Notes: generated by a model not told the origin, from the sequence alone. A stretch of 64,000 nt of DNA from Pomphorhynchus laevis (GCA_012934845.2 WNNJ02002380.1:78179-142178); one strand, 5' to 3'; shown: positions 1 through 11,119, counted from the stretch's first letter. A program made the numbers and translations.

Positions 1-1709
1 AGATGGTCTGCAATTAAAATGTCGTCGAGATACGAAAAGACACCAGACAATGCTTCTCTGTCAATTAAACTATTCATGATGCGCTGGAACACTGCTACAC
101 CGTTTGTGAGCCCGAAAGGCACTCGTTTGTATTGATAAAGGCCTCCAACAGCCTCGAAAGCGGTGAACTCTTTTTCGGATTGTAAAATAGGTAGTTGATT
201 GTAGGCATCTTTCATATCCACGCATGAGAATATTCGATAGTTCGAAAGCTTGTCTATTAAATCATCCGTTCGTGGCAAGGGAAATGCGTCGAGCAATGTG
301 AATCGATTGATCGTCCGTGAATAGTCGATCACCATTCTTTGTTTTCCCTGAGAATTTGTAACAATGAGTGCTTGTGCACTCTAGGGGGATGAACTTGGTT
401 ATATGATGCCGTTTTCGAGAAGTCGCTTTACTTCTGATTTAATAAATGCGTCCTGACTAGGAGTTCGTCGACAAGATTTTGTTTGCAATGGACGAATATC
501 GATACTCCTATGTTCAAATAACGGATGTGGTTCAACATGCATTGCTTCCAGGGCCCCAATAACAATCGGTGCATGCATTCCTCCAAACTCCAGTGCAAGA
601 TGCTTGAAACGCCTGAGAAAAGGATGGCCCAAAATTACATCAGCACAAAGGTTGTCTAGAACAAAACACTTGACACCATAATATTTTTCGCCCATTAGCT
701 CCAAATCGAGAGCAACTGTTTCCCTCAAAACGCTTTGAAAAGAAGACGATGCCATCCGAGCAATTTCGTAACACTTAGTAGTTGACCGTTTACAACGTTT
801 TATCATGTTTGACGATATAAAATTTGAACTGCTACCAGTATCTATCAGAGCATTCATTTTGATACCGTAAGCCATTATAGAAACCATGGCGTTCTTGAGA
901 CCCGGAGAAGAAAGCTGTGAAATTTGAGCAATCTCTATTGAATTCAAGTCAATCGAATTGCGCTTCCTGGACATGCACATTTTGGCAAAATGACCGACTT
1001 TTTGACACGATCGGCATTTAACTTTTAGCGCCGGGCATTGGGCTCGAGGATGTTTTGCATTTCCACAGAAGAAACAAGATTGACGGGTAGCATTAACTTG
1101 AATTGCCGGAGAGTCGTCCGTCATATTTTCACTACTAGCTACAACATTAATAGGATCCATCATTTGCACAGGTTGACAAGAGTACGAGTTAGCTTGTAAT
1201 TCGGCCTGTTCAAGCGATCGAGCAGCTTGAAAAGCGTCGTCAAGCGAAAGCTTTGACCGCTCCAATAAACGTTGACGGATGCTCGAAAAAGCCAACCCTC
1301 GAATAAACGAATCGCGAACGTACTCATCGTGATAACGCTTCGCATTTACATCCTCAAAATCACATGATTTTGCTAAATGCAGTAGTTCATGTAGAAACTG
1401 ATCAATGGTTTGTGGATAAGCTTGCTTGTACGTTGACAAAACGTGTCGTTGAAACACCACATTGCGCGGCTTTACGAACAAAGCCTCTAGAGCAAGCATT
1501 GCATCTGCAAATATTTCGGTAGACTCGATGTATCGAAACAGATCTGCACTGATCAGGTTCGTTAATAGTGGCATTTTATGCTCTTCTCTAAGATCGGGAA
1601 TACAAGAAAGAAACGCATTTAATCGAGTTTTCCAATGCCTCCACTGTGTTTCTGAATCCGTCGAATCCTTTGACAATGAAAGCACATCTGGTTTCAACAG
1701 CTTGTCCAT
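1..1709 (-). mobile_element. Ty3/Gypsy LTR retrotransposon, gag-protease-RT part, cut by window edge
   Basis: Read on the minus strand, the element begins near 1.7 kb with a gag protein (start MDKLLKPD). Two CCHC zinc knuckles follow (CFFCGNAKHPRAQC and CRSCQKVGHFAKMC), then a retropepsin-like site (ALIDTGSSSNFIS). The first 0.4 kb holds a Gypsy-type reverse transcriptase with a YLDDIL box. RNase H, integrase and the 3' LTR would lie left of the window. The long gag-protease region suggests a fairly young insertion. The visible part looks lightly broken (one or two breaks). The family call rests on the RT and the gag-knuckle-protease order. No LTR boundary could be fixed in 1710-1935. Confidence 0.85.
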
Positions 1710-2318
1710 AACAAATTGATAAATAAATTGTCGTAATGTAAACGAAGTCTAAACCAAAGAGGTTTTATTTATCAATCTAGAAAACAATCAGTTTATAAAA
1801 ACTGTTATAGATACTCATGTTAATTAGAGATTATTGACTATATACCACAGATAATAATAAATGTTAATATATCCAGCTATCGAGTAAACCATAAATTAAC
1901 AATTTTTCGTAATTCTTCTCTTTCTTCCCTGCACTATGGCCTCAAATCAAGGGGGATCTGAGCCCCCCCAACCGATCCAACACGCCGCCTTCCGACTGAA
2001 CCACCCGGGGTCTTTCACCCCCCGAAGAATCCAATCGGCGCGGACTATGCTGGGTAAACGAGAGACGAGGAGCTTAAGAAACCTTAGCCTTTGCTCTGGG
2101 GGACGTCCTCTTGAAAAGAAGACTAATCCCGAGATAGCCCAGGTGCCCCAAAGGCGCACCTGGGTTTTTCCTTTCAATGACAGATGCTGGGCCCGTTTCA
2201 GGGCCCACCTAGCTTTCTTCAGAATACGTTTAAGTCTATCCAGGTCAGCTTTCGCCGACCAGTTCACCGTAACGGTGAACCCTAGGTATTTTACTCGACT
2301 TGTGAAGGTGGGAAGTGG

Positions 2319-2854
2319 TTAAGAGACAAATATGTAGAAGAGCGAAGAGAGCCATAATCTCTTAAGTTTTTGCTTTGTAGCAGGGTTGCCATGAAAGACG
2401 ACCACCTGTAATTTAGCGGAGTTTAAAATAAGATTGGATTTGGGTAGCTGGTCTTTTAATCTTAAAAAGAACCGGCTGATGTCAGAGACTACGTCTTTGC
2501 ACCTGCGTCCAGAGAACAGGGCTGTGGTGTCATCAGCATACACTACAGAACGTTGTTCGCGTATTAATATTTTGAATAGGTTGATGAGCAAGCAAGATAC
2601 AAGATAGGAGAAAGTGGTGATCCTTGAGGCACACTAGTAATAGGGTAGAACTGACGCGCATCAGGGTCGTCTTTATAATAAAATCGTTTGGTGTACAGCA
2701 GTATCTCTACCCTGTTCACAATTCTCGCAGGCAACCCGAAGGACCTGAGAGAAGAGATCACAAAGGGAATGGAGATGCGGTCAAATGCAGCAGAAAAGTC
2801 AAGGAAAACAGCCACTACAAGACGATGGCTATTATCCCGACAAAACTGTTCCAC
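2319..2854 (-). pseudogene. LINE A1 reverse transcriptase fragments
   Basis: Two overlapping frames carry the RT core. The upstream one (2564-2854) has FLDFSAAFDRISIPFVISSL and the motif SVPQGSPLSPILYLA. The downstream one (2319-2591) has the catalytic YADDTTALFSGRRC box and RFFLRLKDQLPKSNLIL. Both align with the longer open RT of copy A2 at 28457-29284. A frame change separates the two blocks, so no intact polymerase is encoded. Confidence 0.85.
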
Positions 2855-3739
2855 CTCATCTACTGCTGAATGGACCGAGCGATCTTTGACGAACCCATGA
2901 AAACCAGGGGGATCAAGTTACGCCTAATTAAATGGTCGCGGATTTTACACGCAAGCACTTTTTCGAAAATCGACACGAGGGCATTTTGAATCGAAATGAG
3001 TCGCAGATCTTTAGGGCATGATCAGGATTTTTTCTTAGGAATAAAAACTCTCTTACTAATATTGATGCCTGCTACATCGGATGGGGAGGCTAGAAGCATT
3101 GTGACAGCCACCTCTCTTCTCTGATTGGATGTCAAAAGCTGACAGACTCGAGAGGAAAGTGGAGCGACGGATTTGGAGTTGCCCTAAAGTGGCCCCCAGG
3201 AGTTAAGAATATCTGTTACAGATAAGTCCCTACTCCTGAAGTTACCCCAGGGCGGGATTAGTTGAGGTGATTGAGTGGCTCCATAGTTGTGTAAAGCTAG
3301 TGACTCCTCCAAAACTTTTTCAAAGCCTGTCCTACCTATCCAACTCAATGCCCTATCCTTCCAACACACAAACTTCTCCTTCCTGAATAACTTCAAGAAA
3401 GAAGACTAAGACGGGTTAAAACGAGCAATATTCGTCTTATCCCTACTCAGCTGGAACCTATATCTAGTGCTCCAGTATTCATTCGGAGTTGGATTGTATA
3501 AGCGACCTTTATAGGTAGTCGATAAAATCGCGGTAGCTTGCGAAGAGAGCTAGGAATTAAATTCGGTGAAACACTCATTCCCTATTCTGGGAAAGAGTTG
3601 GATAGCCGCTTGAAAGAAGGCCACCCTGATCGGATCAAAGTGAAATCATCTTATCAGCAACCAATCCTCCTCTATCCTCCAACGAATGAGGTCATGACAG
3701 GTGGGCAACTATTGACGCCACTGCTTTGTGCAGAGGGGT

Positions 3740-4099
3740 TTAAGCAACCACATCGAGTGAAGTAGTAAAATGAATGTCGAGGATAAAATTTGTTGATGTG
3801 CAATGAAAAGTGGGGGAGAATTGTTTGCGAATAAAGTAACCATTCCTGACTATGCGAAGTGATGCGTTGATCCAACGACCAGTTCTGTCGTTGAAGTCCC
3901 CTAGTATCATGTCATAGGCGCTGTCAATAATACCATCCAGGATGTCACGGTTCTTGTGAATCTCCCCTGGACGAATGTAGACATTGACTAGACTTAGGCG
4001 TTTACCGTTCTTTCGGAGTGAAACTACCACACAAGACAGGGTTGGACATGAGTAGTTTAACAAGAGGGAGGACCTTAAGGAGCACTTAACTAAGGTCAA
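3740..4099 (-). pseudogene. LINE A1 APE-type endonuclease fragment
   Basis: The frame carries NVYIRPGEIHKNRDILD and LGDFNDRTGRWINA, the GDFN block of apurinic-like endonucleases in non-LTR elements, which would nick target DNA to prime reverse transcription. It aligns with A2 at 29485-30183 and A3 near 33225. The second half of the domain continues in other frames to about 3500, so this copy is broken. Confidence 0.8.
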
Positions 4100-5092
4100 G
4101 AGTCCTTTAGATGAAGAGGAGTGTAGAGGGGTTATGTACGGAGTATAGTTGGAGCAAATATGCTTTGGGATAAATCGAGTAATGTCCTGGGGGAGACGGA
4201 TAGACCGCGTCTTCTGAAGGACAAGAACATCTGCATCTCTACCAGATAGAAGTCTAAGGGCAGAAGCATCTCTCGAATTCTACTGAAGGATATTCAGTGA
4301 AAAAGGCTCACGAGTATTCTGCATTGTGATGAACTAGTTGAATTGGGGAATTACCAACCTAGACAGAGCTAGGAGCGGGAAGGTTTCACTTCCCACCACC
4401 AGCCCCATCCAGGAAAGGCACTAGCCCCTGGGCGGTATCTTCATTTCCCTTATTATGCATCTGCTTTAGAAGCTTGCCAATCTTGAGTGGGGTACGGCGT
4501 GAGCCGATGCCCCCTTTCGTTTGAAGTTTTAACCGTTGCGGTAGGTAGTGCAGGATTGGCAAATAGCATGGATATCGATGTAGCGAGGAGGTCCTGGAGT
4601 TCTTTTCTGAGGACCTGAAATTTGTTATCTATATAGGACGAGGACTCGCAGTCCGACGTTCGATAAGCCGACTGAGCATATGAATCCTGAGCAGGTTTAG
4701 GATCTCTGAAAAATCTTGCTAGATACTCCTTGAAGTGGGAGCACTTCCTGACCCCAAGCAAGATGCACCCCACCACAATTGCTGCATTTGAGTTCGTTTG
4801 TGCAAGGAAGATTTGTAGCCGATTGGCGGTTTAGTTGACCACATATTCTGCAACTGGTCGCCTCACTGCAGCTGGAGGCTCAGTGCCCCCATCTATGGCA
4901 CCGGCTGCAGTACGGGTAGGTGAATTCTTCTTTAGATATTACCTTGAACTTCAGGTTAAACCCCATAAAGGGGTTGCGTTGTGTCCGTTCCAGAAGCTCT
5001 GCTTGTTCAAGGGAGGCAGAGCAGAAGCCGACATTAATAGGCAGACCATTTTCCGGTCAAAGTTCTAACATTATGTATTTTGTAAGTTTGCG

Positions 5093-5570
5093 TTAGTATT
5101 GCCATATCGTTATCTCCCAGAGGGAGGGAAGGTTATTTATTTTAAGAGTTGCCAAGATTGGTTTCTTCTCAAATTTCGCAAATTCTCTGTGATTTTGCTC
5201 AAAAAATGTAGCATAACAGTCGAGGGTGGTTTCAGACGCAAACGATATTTTAATCATGCTCTCGTAGTATTTGACCGTGTTGTACACGACTCTGTTGCGA
5301 AAATTGATTGCGAAGTCTCTTAGAAATCGATTATATAGAGAATGACTTTCTGTAGGCTGTAACAGGGTTATAATACCGAATTTTTTTATCTTGGGGACTG
5401 GATGAAGTAACTCCTCCCCCAACAATTGAAAAACCACGAACCTGGAAGGTAGTCGATGAATGGTCTTCTTTTTCCTGATTCTGCACATTTTCGGTTGAAA
5501 TTTCTATTGTTTTTACAGAAAAACTCGTTGTAATAAAGTTCTTTGAACCTCCGACGTTGTTACTTTCCAT
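5093..5570 (-). pseudogene. LINE A1 ORF1 N-terminal fragments
   Basis: Two overlapping frames (5331-5570 and 5093-5488) give MESNNVGGSKNF and a region with NRVVYNTVKYYESMIKISF and ILATLKINNLPSL. The latter aligns with A2 ORF1 (NRILFNSVRTFDNNLKVSF, IQATLKITNFPTHL). ORF1 proteins of this type are RNA-binding and package the element RNA. Zinc-knuckle remains continue to about 4450. The coding frame is interrupted. Confidence 0.65.
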
Positions 5571-5644
5571 TCGTTTTTGTGTTTTTTAGTGCTACTGTTT
5601 CCGCTCTTTTTTCTTAATAATTGATTCAATTATTCTAACCCTTA

Positions 5645-5722
5645 GTCTTCTTTTCTAGAGGACGTCCTTTGGTCTTATTTTCTAGAGGACGTCCTTTGGT
5701 CTTATTTTCTAGAGGACGTCCC
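5645..5722 (+). repeat. 27-bp tandem repeat, 3 copies, in the LINE A tail
   Basis: TCTAGAGGACGTCC recurs at 5654, 5681 and 5708, a 27-bp period. The third unit runs into normal LINE A tail sequence, so the array lies at the truncation point of a plus-strand 3' fragment and probably arose at or after insertion. Confidence 0.85.
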
Positions 5723-5900
5723 CCCAGAGCAAAGACTAAGGTTTCTTAAGCTCCTCGTCTCTCGTTTACCCAGCATAGTCCGCACCGACTGGATTCTTCG
5801 GGGGGGGGGGTGAAAGACCCCGGGTGGTTCAGTCGGAAAGCGGCGTGTTGGATCGGTTGGGGGCTCAGATCCCCCTGGATTTGAGGCCGTGATCATGGAA
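5723..5900 (+). mobile_element. LINE A 3'-end fragment, inverted relative to A1
   Basis: Close match to the reverse complement of 1936-2110: CAGAGCAAAGACTAAGGTTT, then ACCCGGGTGGTTCAGTCGG-like sequence, ending in a rule shared with A1 (GATTTGAGGCC). It is a 5'-truncated copy in plus orientation directly beside the 5' end of A1, so A1 lies between inverted copies of its own tail. Confidence 0.85.
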
Positions 5901-6590
5901 GAAGACTTAACTTGCTGTGCTGTTTATTTCCTTTGATTTTCTGTAACTGCCCTGTTATTTATTTATATTAAGAAAATCTTTATTATTATTCTAACTCTTT
6001 AAAAGTTCCACACGCTTCCACACATCAATATCAACCTATTGTCATTGTTCATATTTTTTATTTGTTGTATATCCACAATAGCCACTTCAATAATAAACCT
6101 GTATTTAAATTTGATTTTGAGGAGGTTGATTCTCTAGAATATTAATGGAACTACAAGTATCAACCATCGATTTGAATAAATGTTCTATGATTTTTAAGGA
6201 GTAAAATAGTGGGGGTGAAACGATAGTAGCGCTTAATCCGACAGTCGTTATGACTGCAGTAATAGTACGTTGGTTGTTTTGACTTGCAGACTTTTGCGAA
6301 ATGTCCCTGCTTTTCGCAATTTCAAAAGGTACGTTCCGAGCTTAGCATGAAGAGTGTAGATGGTTGGACCTCCACAGATATTGCATATACTATACATTGA
6401 CACACACTTCAAATTGAACTACTTCAATTTTATTTAGTTCAATTTCGCATGATATGTTGACGATATTAATTAAGGAGTTGTACTGTATTAAATGATTGAC
6501 GACGATCCATCGCAAGGTCGAAATGATAGAGCCTGAGTATGTGCGGATTCGATTATTAAGTGGCCTAATTTATTATTTATTAATAATAAA
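5901..6590. other. Gene-free AT-rich spacer
   Basis: No reading frame, repeat or RNA gene that I can support. Composition is AT-rich without obvious periodicity. Confidence 0.5.
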
Positions 6591-6596
6591 TAATTA

Positions 6597-6775
6597 GCTC
6601 CGCGTGTCCGAATGGTAGAAGCCTGTGCACTGCAAACTCTGCGTACCGGTTCAAACCTCGAGCATGACTCTCTATTGACATATCTTTTTAGATGTCAAAG
6701 GCACAAGGTCGCGTTGTCGAAAGACTTAGGGGCACCCGCTGATAAAGCGGGTTCACTCTTCATTATTATTACTCA
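6597..6775 (+). repeat. Candidate tRNA-derived SINE
   Basis: A tRNA-like head (GTGTCCGAATGGTAGAAGCC) is followed about 30 bp on by a near-perfect pol III B box (GGTTCAAACC). The anticodon arm does not fold into a normal 5+7+5 structure, which argues against a functional tRNA. After the head come about 100 bp with a small hairpin (ACCCGCTGATAAAGCGGGT) and a short A/T-rich tail with ATTATTATT. No second copy was found here, so this is tentative. Confidence 0.4.
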
Positions 6776-6991
6776 AATGTCAGGGAAATAGCTCAGAAGA
6801 CATCTTCACAAATTTTAAAAACCAAGTAGAATAAAAAAATGTAATGATATCATAAACACTTCAGAGACTTTAGAGATGGCATGAACGTATTTCGATTTAC
6901 ATAATTCATGGGCTCAAGCAGTAATCTATTCCAAGCAAGTACAATTTGCACAGCAAAATTTGTGGCATTTTTCTTCATGTAGAAAAAATAT

Positions 6992-7168
6992 GTTGCGCCA
7001 TACCCTTCCTTGAAGGGTATCCACACCCTTCCTTGAAGGGTATGGATACCCTTCCATGAAGGGTTGCGCCATACCCTTGAAGGGTATGGATACCCTTCCT
7101 TGAAGGGTTGCGCCATACCCTTCAAGGAAGGGTTGCGCCATACCCTTCCTTGAAGGGTATGGCGCAAC
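6992..7168. repeat. Palindromic minisatellite (ACCCTTCCTTGAAGGGT units)
   Basis: About eight copies of a self-complementary unit around ACCCTTCCTTGAAGGGT, some shortened to ACCCTTGAAGGGT, separated by short linkers GCGCCA or GGATA. The block ends immediately before LINE C ORF1 starts (7175). It could fold into serial hairpins on either strand. Frames read through it are repeat artefacts, not genes. Confidence 0.9.
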
Positions 7169-7174
7169 TCCCTA

Positions 7175-7786
7175 TTGCAACCCACACGAAACGCGGGATC
7201 GACAGACCATCAATTGGGTGAAATCAGAAGTAGCGATTCGAGTGGGGCCATCGATAGAAAACAGAAGGTTAAAAATAATAATAAATCAGGAAATTATTTA
7301 TCTTCCAATGGCCAGAACATTTCTTTGGACAACGCTCCTTCCACAAACTACCGTTCGCATCCAGATAGGTCTTGCAATATCCTATTTAGTGGTATCCCTG
7401 AATCAAAGGCCAGCAACTCACAAACACGTATGAATGACGATGTGTCCAGCCTCCGTACTGTGTTCTGTCAGTTATTCTTAGAAGGCGATGAGAAGCTAGC
7501 TTCTACTCTAAAGGTTACAAAGTTGTTTCGATTTGGAAAAAAGGTGGTAGAGAAACCAAGATTGTTGAAAGCTGTATTATCTTCCGCAAAACATGCAGGC
7601 CTTTTGCTCAAACGTGGTTTTCGATTCAAAGATTATCCACATTGTATTCTTAAGGATCTGAGTCTCGAAGATCGTTTAAAGTTGAAAGAAGCAAAAACAG
7701 AATTACGAAACCGGCTATCTGAAGGTGAAACGAACTTATGCATACGAAATTTTCAGGTTGACAGGTGGCGCCCAGTAGTTCGTTGA
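7175..7786 (+). CDS. LINE C ORF1 protein (RNA-binding type)
   Basis: A 203-residue frame. The C-terminal half has the fold signature of CR1/L2-type ORF1: ILFSGIPESKASNSQTR, then KVTKLFRFGKKVVEKPRLL and HCILKDLSLEDRLKLKEAK, which reads like an RRM followed by a helical C-terminal domain. The N-terminal 50 residues are Ser/Asn-rich and low complexity. The start codon lies just inside the end of the palindromic minisatellite, so the true start may be downstream. It would bind the element RNA. The frame is intact, but the partner ORF2 is broken. Confidence 0.7.
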   Translation: MQPTRNAGSTDHQLGEIRSSDSSGAIDRKQKVKNNNKSGNYLSSNGQNISLDNAPSTNYRSHPDRSCNILFSGIPESKASNSQTRMNDDVSSLRTVFCQLFLEGDEKLASTLKVTKLFRFGKKVVEKPRLLKAVLSSAKHAGLLLKRGFRFKDYPHCILKDLSLEDRLKLKEAKTELRNRLSEGETNLCIRNFQVDRWRPVVR

Positions 7787-8009
7787 AATCCCATAACGAT
7801 CAACAGTGTCACTTAGCAGTATCCAGTTTGAATCTTGCTACTTCGTTTGGAAAAGGTAGTTTCAACAGTCATTCATTGCAACTCTTGGGTAGCGTTAGTT
7901 TCAATTCTGATCTGGGACACTTAGTTTCATTCAACAATTTATTCACCGTTTCAAGTAATCCATTACCACAACCCACACGTTATTTATCGTTTGGTATTCT
8001 AATCGTAGT

Positions 8010-8711
8010 TTGCCTGCTCAAATAGTGGAGTTGAAGTATTACATGCTTTCTCATTTGTATGACATTTTCTACGTTGCTGAATCCTGGTTTCATCAATATA
8101 TTGTCGATATCACTGTCAACATTCCTGGATTTCGCCTTCTACAAAGCGACAGAATATCGGGTAGGCGAGGTGGCGGTGTCGCCGCATATGTCAGAGAAAA
8201 TTTTCTCGTATCTGAAGTGTTGAATGTTTGTGACTCTTTTGGGTCGTTTGAGACTCTATGCTTCCGTATCGATCACTCAGCTACCAGTATGAATTTCTGC
8301 GTCGTGTGTCTATCTCCGTCAGTAATTGCAGATACTGATCAACTAAAACTTATTTTACAATCGGTATGTTCCTCCCCTCACTTTATTCTTTTGGGCGATT
8401 TTAATCTTCCACGATCTAGATGGTCAGACAATGTCTTTTCTGATGGTAGTTCCACGGAAAGGGAAATATCTGAGGTCCTAGCTGAGGAACTCATGCTGAT
8501 TCAGCACGTACAAGAACCAACTTGCTTAACTTCAAGATCGGATTCGGTACTTGATCTGGTGTTTTCCAGATATGTAGGAGACATAATCAAAGTTGATCAT
8601 ATCCCTCCTTTAGGAAGTAGTGACCACTGCTTGCTCTCCTTGACGGCTGTCCCTTATTCCAGATTCTGTCCACCTAGCTCAAAATCTTCAAACGTCATTG
8701 GTCGAAAGTGA
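8010..8711 (+). pseudogene. LINE C endonuclease domain (ORF2 N-terminus)
   Basis: A 233-residue frame carries most of an APE-like endonuclease: AESWFHQYIVD (the catalytic E region), GRRGGGVAAYVRENF, ILLGDFNLPRSRW (GDFN block), DLVFSR, and the terminal SSDHCLLSL (SDH block with catalytic His). It would make the first nick in target-primed reverse transcription. The extreme N-terminus lies in another frame (7765-8025). The frame ends before the RT, so ORF2 is disrupted. Confidence 0.85.
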
Positions 8712-9275
8712 GAAGAGAAGATGTTTTGAGAGTTTACAACCAATTCCCGTGTACTTTCATGAATCCAGACTAGCTATCATTGAATATGATCACTGATTAC
8801 CTACATAAATTATTTGATATTCTTGCACCTATGCGCGAATCCTCTTATGCTGCTAAGTCACCTGCATGGATAGATTCCGACGTCAGACAACTAATAAGTT
8901 CACGAAATTGTTTATAGAAGCTTCAGCGTTCTGACTCTAATTTCTCTGCTAGATATGTTCGAAAACTTTGTACTAGAGTGAAAGCAACAAAATGATGTTC
9001 ATTCGAATCGTCTATCGCTAATAATGTAACAAGAAATCCAAAACTATTCTGGGCTTATGTTCGTCGCAACAGAACCCTTGACACATAAATCAAGTATGTT
9101 ATTAATGCGGAGGGATGTATGATAACTTCTCAGAGTGGTATTGTGGAATGCCTTGCTACGTCTTTTTCGCTACCGACACATAATTCACATAAAGCTTCTA
9201 TCACTTCGCATGGTGTAGCATTAGGGCAATCTTCGCGTTTTCATCCAGTAACGATGAGTGAGATTGTAAGTCAGC

Positions 9276-9998
9276 TTGATCAGCTTGACCCATTTAGCTC
9301 TACTGGCCCTGATGACATTTCGCGGCCAATCAATCAATGTGGTATTCATTGACTTTTCAAGAGCATTCGATCGGGTGCCGCATGAGAGCTTGGTAGCATT
9401 ACTATTTAACTACGGCATTCCTGTAATGTTGTGTAAGTGGATTCAAGATTTCCTACGTAATCGATTCTTTAGAGTGAGAGTTGGCACCCATCTTTCCACT
9501 CCCAGACGCGTTTACTGTGGTGTTCCGCAGGGTACCGTACTAGGACCTCTGCTGTTTATTGTGTTCCTTAACGATTTGTTGCTGCGGATTCAGAGTCCCT
9601 GTCTTGCTTTTGCTGACGACCTCAAACTATGGTATGTAGATGATATTGATCCGCTTGGCATTTCCCTGCAGGAAGACCTTAATGAAATATACCAATGGAG
9701 TGAGGCTACTGGTATGAAGATCAATGTTGACAAATGCGGCCACATGAAATTAGGAAGGCGTTGCAATGACCGTCGTTTTCGCCTAGGAACTTCAATTCTT
9801 AATGTCGTCATGGAGTATAGGGATCTGGGTGTCATGGTGCATAGGACATTGAAATCCCGATCAAATACAGAGTTTGCCTATAGCAAGGCTTTGCGAGCTA
9901 TGTACTGCGTCAAAAATGCATTTAATCGTATTAATCTATACGTCTTCAAACGGATTTACTGCGCTCTTGTTCGCCCGCATATAGAGTTCTGCGTGTAA
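9276..9998 (+). pseudogene. LINE C reverse transcriptase core
   Basis: A 240-residue frame has RT motifs in order: VVFIDFSRAFDRVPHESL, GVPQGTVLGPLLFIVFLNDL, the catalytic LAFADDLKLW box, MKINVDKCGHMKLG and YRDLGVMVHR (thumb). The motifs are typical of CR1-group LINEs. The RT N-terminal blocks upstream of 9276 are in other frames or missing. The connector continues at 10065-10460 after a break. Confidence 0.9.
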
Positions 9999-10064
9999 GC
10001 AGTTTTTCCATACACTAAGAAAGAGTTCAATAGACTAGAGTCAATTCTTCGCTGAGGTTCTCGA

Positions 10065-10460
10065 ATGTGTATGGATGGATCATATTCATATCGTGAGCGG
10101 CTTGAATTTCTAAAGATACCATATTTGGGTCAGAGGCTATATTACCTAGACCTTGTTGCATTATGGCGAATGGTTAATGGGATAGATGGGTTTCCCTCGT
10201 GCTATGTTAAAGTTTGTTCTCAGACGCGTCGTGGCCACCCGTTGAAACTATTTAAGTTTCCCCACGGTAAAGAAGTGAGTTTGGCTAGGCTCTCACATCG
10301 AGCATTAAACGCCTGGAGCACGTTGCCAGGAGAAATAGCATGTACCAAGGATTTCTCTCAATTTAAAGTTCAACTTCGTCAGTGGATTAACGATCATGGC
10401 ATTCCGGATGTATACAATATTATGCAACCGCTATTTATTTTTTTATATTTTCCTATGTGA
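10065..10460 (+). pseudogene. LINE C ORF2 C-terminal region
   Basis: A 131-residue frame reads YSYRERLEFLKIPYLGQRLY, LDLVALWRMVNGIDGF and FSQFKVQLRQWI, the usual C-terminal helical region of CR1/Jockey ORF2 proteins after the thumb. It follows the RT frame by about 65 bp in a different frame. The window's LINE D has the equivalent stretch (YNERLKKLGMVSISDLWFL). Confidence 0.75.
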
Positions 10461-10470
10461 TCAGTTGAAA

Positions 10471-10799
10471 CAGCCATTTGGCTATAACTTGTAATACTAA
10501 TAATAATGTTATAAGTCTTAGCATGAATGGACGTCCACGTAATCTTGAGCCTTCGCGAATTTAGAATAGGCACCGTATCGGATCACTATCATTATGCATT
10601 ACATATTAAATTGTCTTGAGGTTGTTTAGTGCCATGAGAGAAAATAATAACCGCATATTAAGACTCTTAATCGTTCTTCATAGGTTAGATTATAGATGGT
10701 CAAAACCCGTTTAGACAAACGTCCTAATACCTGTTCAATTCGTAGCTCTTCACTTTTACTAACGGGGTAGGATACTGTCGAGCATTAATTTAATATAGA
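10471..10799. other. Spacer after LINE C
   Basis: The first 50 bases are the likely LINE C 3' untranslated tail. The rest shows no frame, repeat or RNA gene that I recognise. Confidence 0.4.
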
Positions 10800-11117
10800 T
10801 TAACATAAGATATTGAACAAAACACGAAATGTGTCAATCTTCAGTTTACTAAAACTCATATGGATAATCCCAGAAATTCGGGTAGCTTTAGCACATTTAG
10901 CCTCAAGATTTTTCTTAATACTAAAATTATCAGACACAACTCCCAAATCGCGATATTCAATAACGAGTATAATGATTTGTGAGTCAATCAAATATGTAGT
11001 TGACAGAAATTTGTTGCCTATATGCATGTGAACACATTTCGCTATATTATTTTTTTGTGCAAACAAATCAATCCGCAACCTCTCACATAAGCACATATCA
11101 ACACTCAACACGTCCAC
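10800..11117 (-). pseudogene. CR1-like RT thumb fragment
   Basis: On the minus strand, a 105-residue frame reads CVHMHIGNK, VIEYRDLGVVSDNFSIKKN, KATRISGIIHMSFSK and DTFRVLFNILC. This matches the EYRDLGV thumb region seen in LINE C (9813-9990) and LINE D (SDLGILVANDFSTSW). It is a short, isolated, old fragment opposite to the LINE B array that follows. Its family is not identical to C or D. Confidence 0.7.
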
Positions 11118-11119
11118 TC

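Larger units (their letters stand above)
1936..5620 (-). mobile_element. LINE family A, copy A1 (Jockey/I-like non-LTR retrotransposon), decayed
   Basis: On the minus strand the order is ORF1 (about 5570-4450), endonuclease (about 4330-3500), reverse transcriptase (about 3400-2320) and a 3' tail ending near 1936. ORF1 remains include the start MESNNVGGSKNF and a stretch like copy A2 (YNTVKYYESMIKISFAS). The endonuclease shows LGDFNDRTGRWINA. RT blocks show VFLDFSAAFDRISIPF, GSPLSPILYLA and VYADDTTALFSGRRC. The protein is split over several frames, so A1 is dead. The tail matches A2 (27968-28080) and A3 (to 35290). PLSPILY plus an ORF1 with zinc knuckles points to the Jockey/I group; the exact clade is not resolved. 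Confidence 0.85.
7175..10470 (+). mobile_element. LINE C, CR1-like non-LTR retrotransposon, nearly full length
   Basis: Plus-strand order ORF1 (7175-7786), endonuclease (8010-8711), a degraded linker (8712-9275), RT (9276-9998) and C-terminal connector (10065-10460), in the canonical order of CR1-clade elements. The 3' end lies near 10,500 with TAATACTAATAATAA. A few stops and frame changes, mainly between endonuclease and RT, make it inactive. It is independent of LINE A and LINE B by sequence. Confidence 0.85.

Noticed and set aside
1462-1719. Plus-strand frame opposite the Gypsy gag
   Set aside because: Antisense shadow of the gag coding strand.
6605-6665. Functional tRNA gene
   Set aside because: B box present but the anticodon and acceptor stems do not pair; more likely a SINE head.
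6850-7185. Minus-strand frames rich in KGYPYPSRVW repeats
   Set aside because: Translation of the palindromic minisatellite; no independent evidence for a protein.
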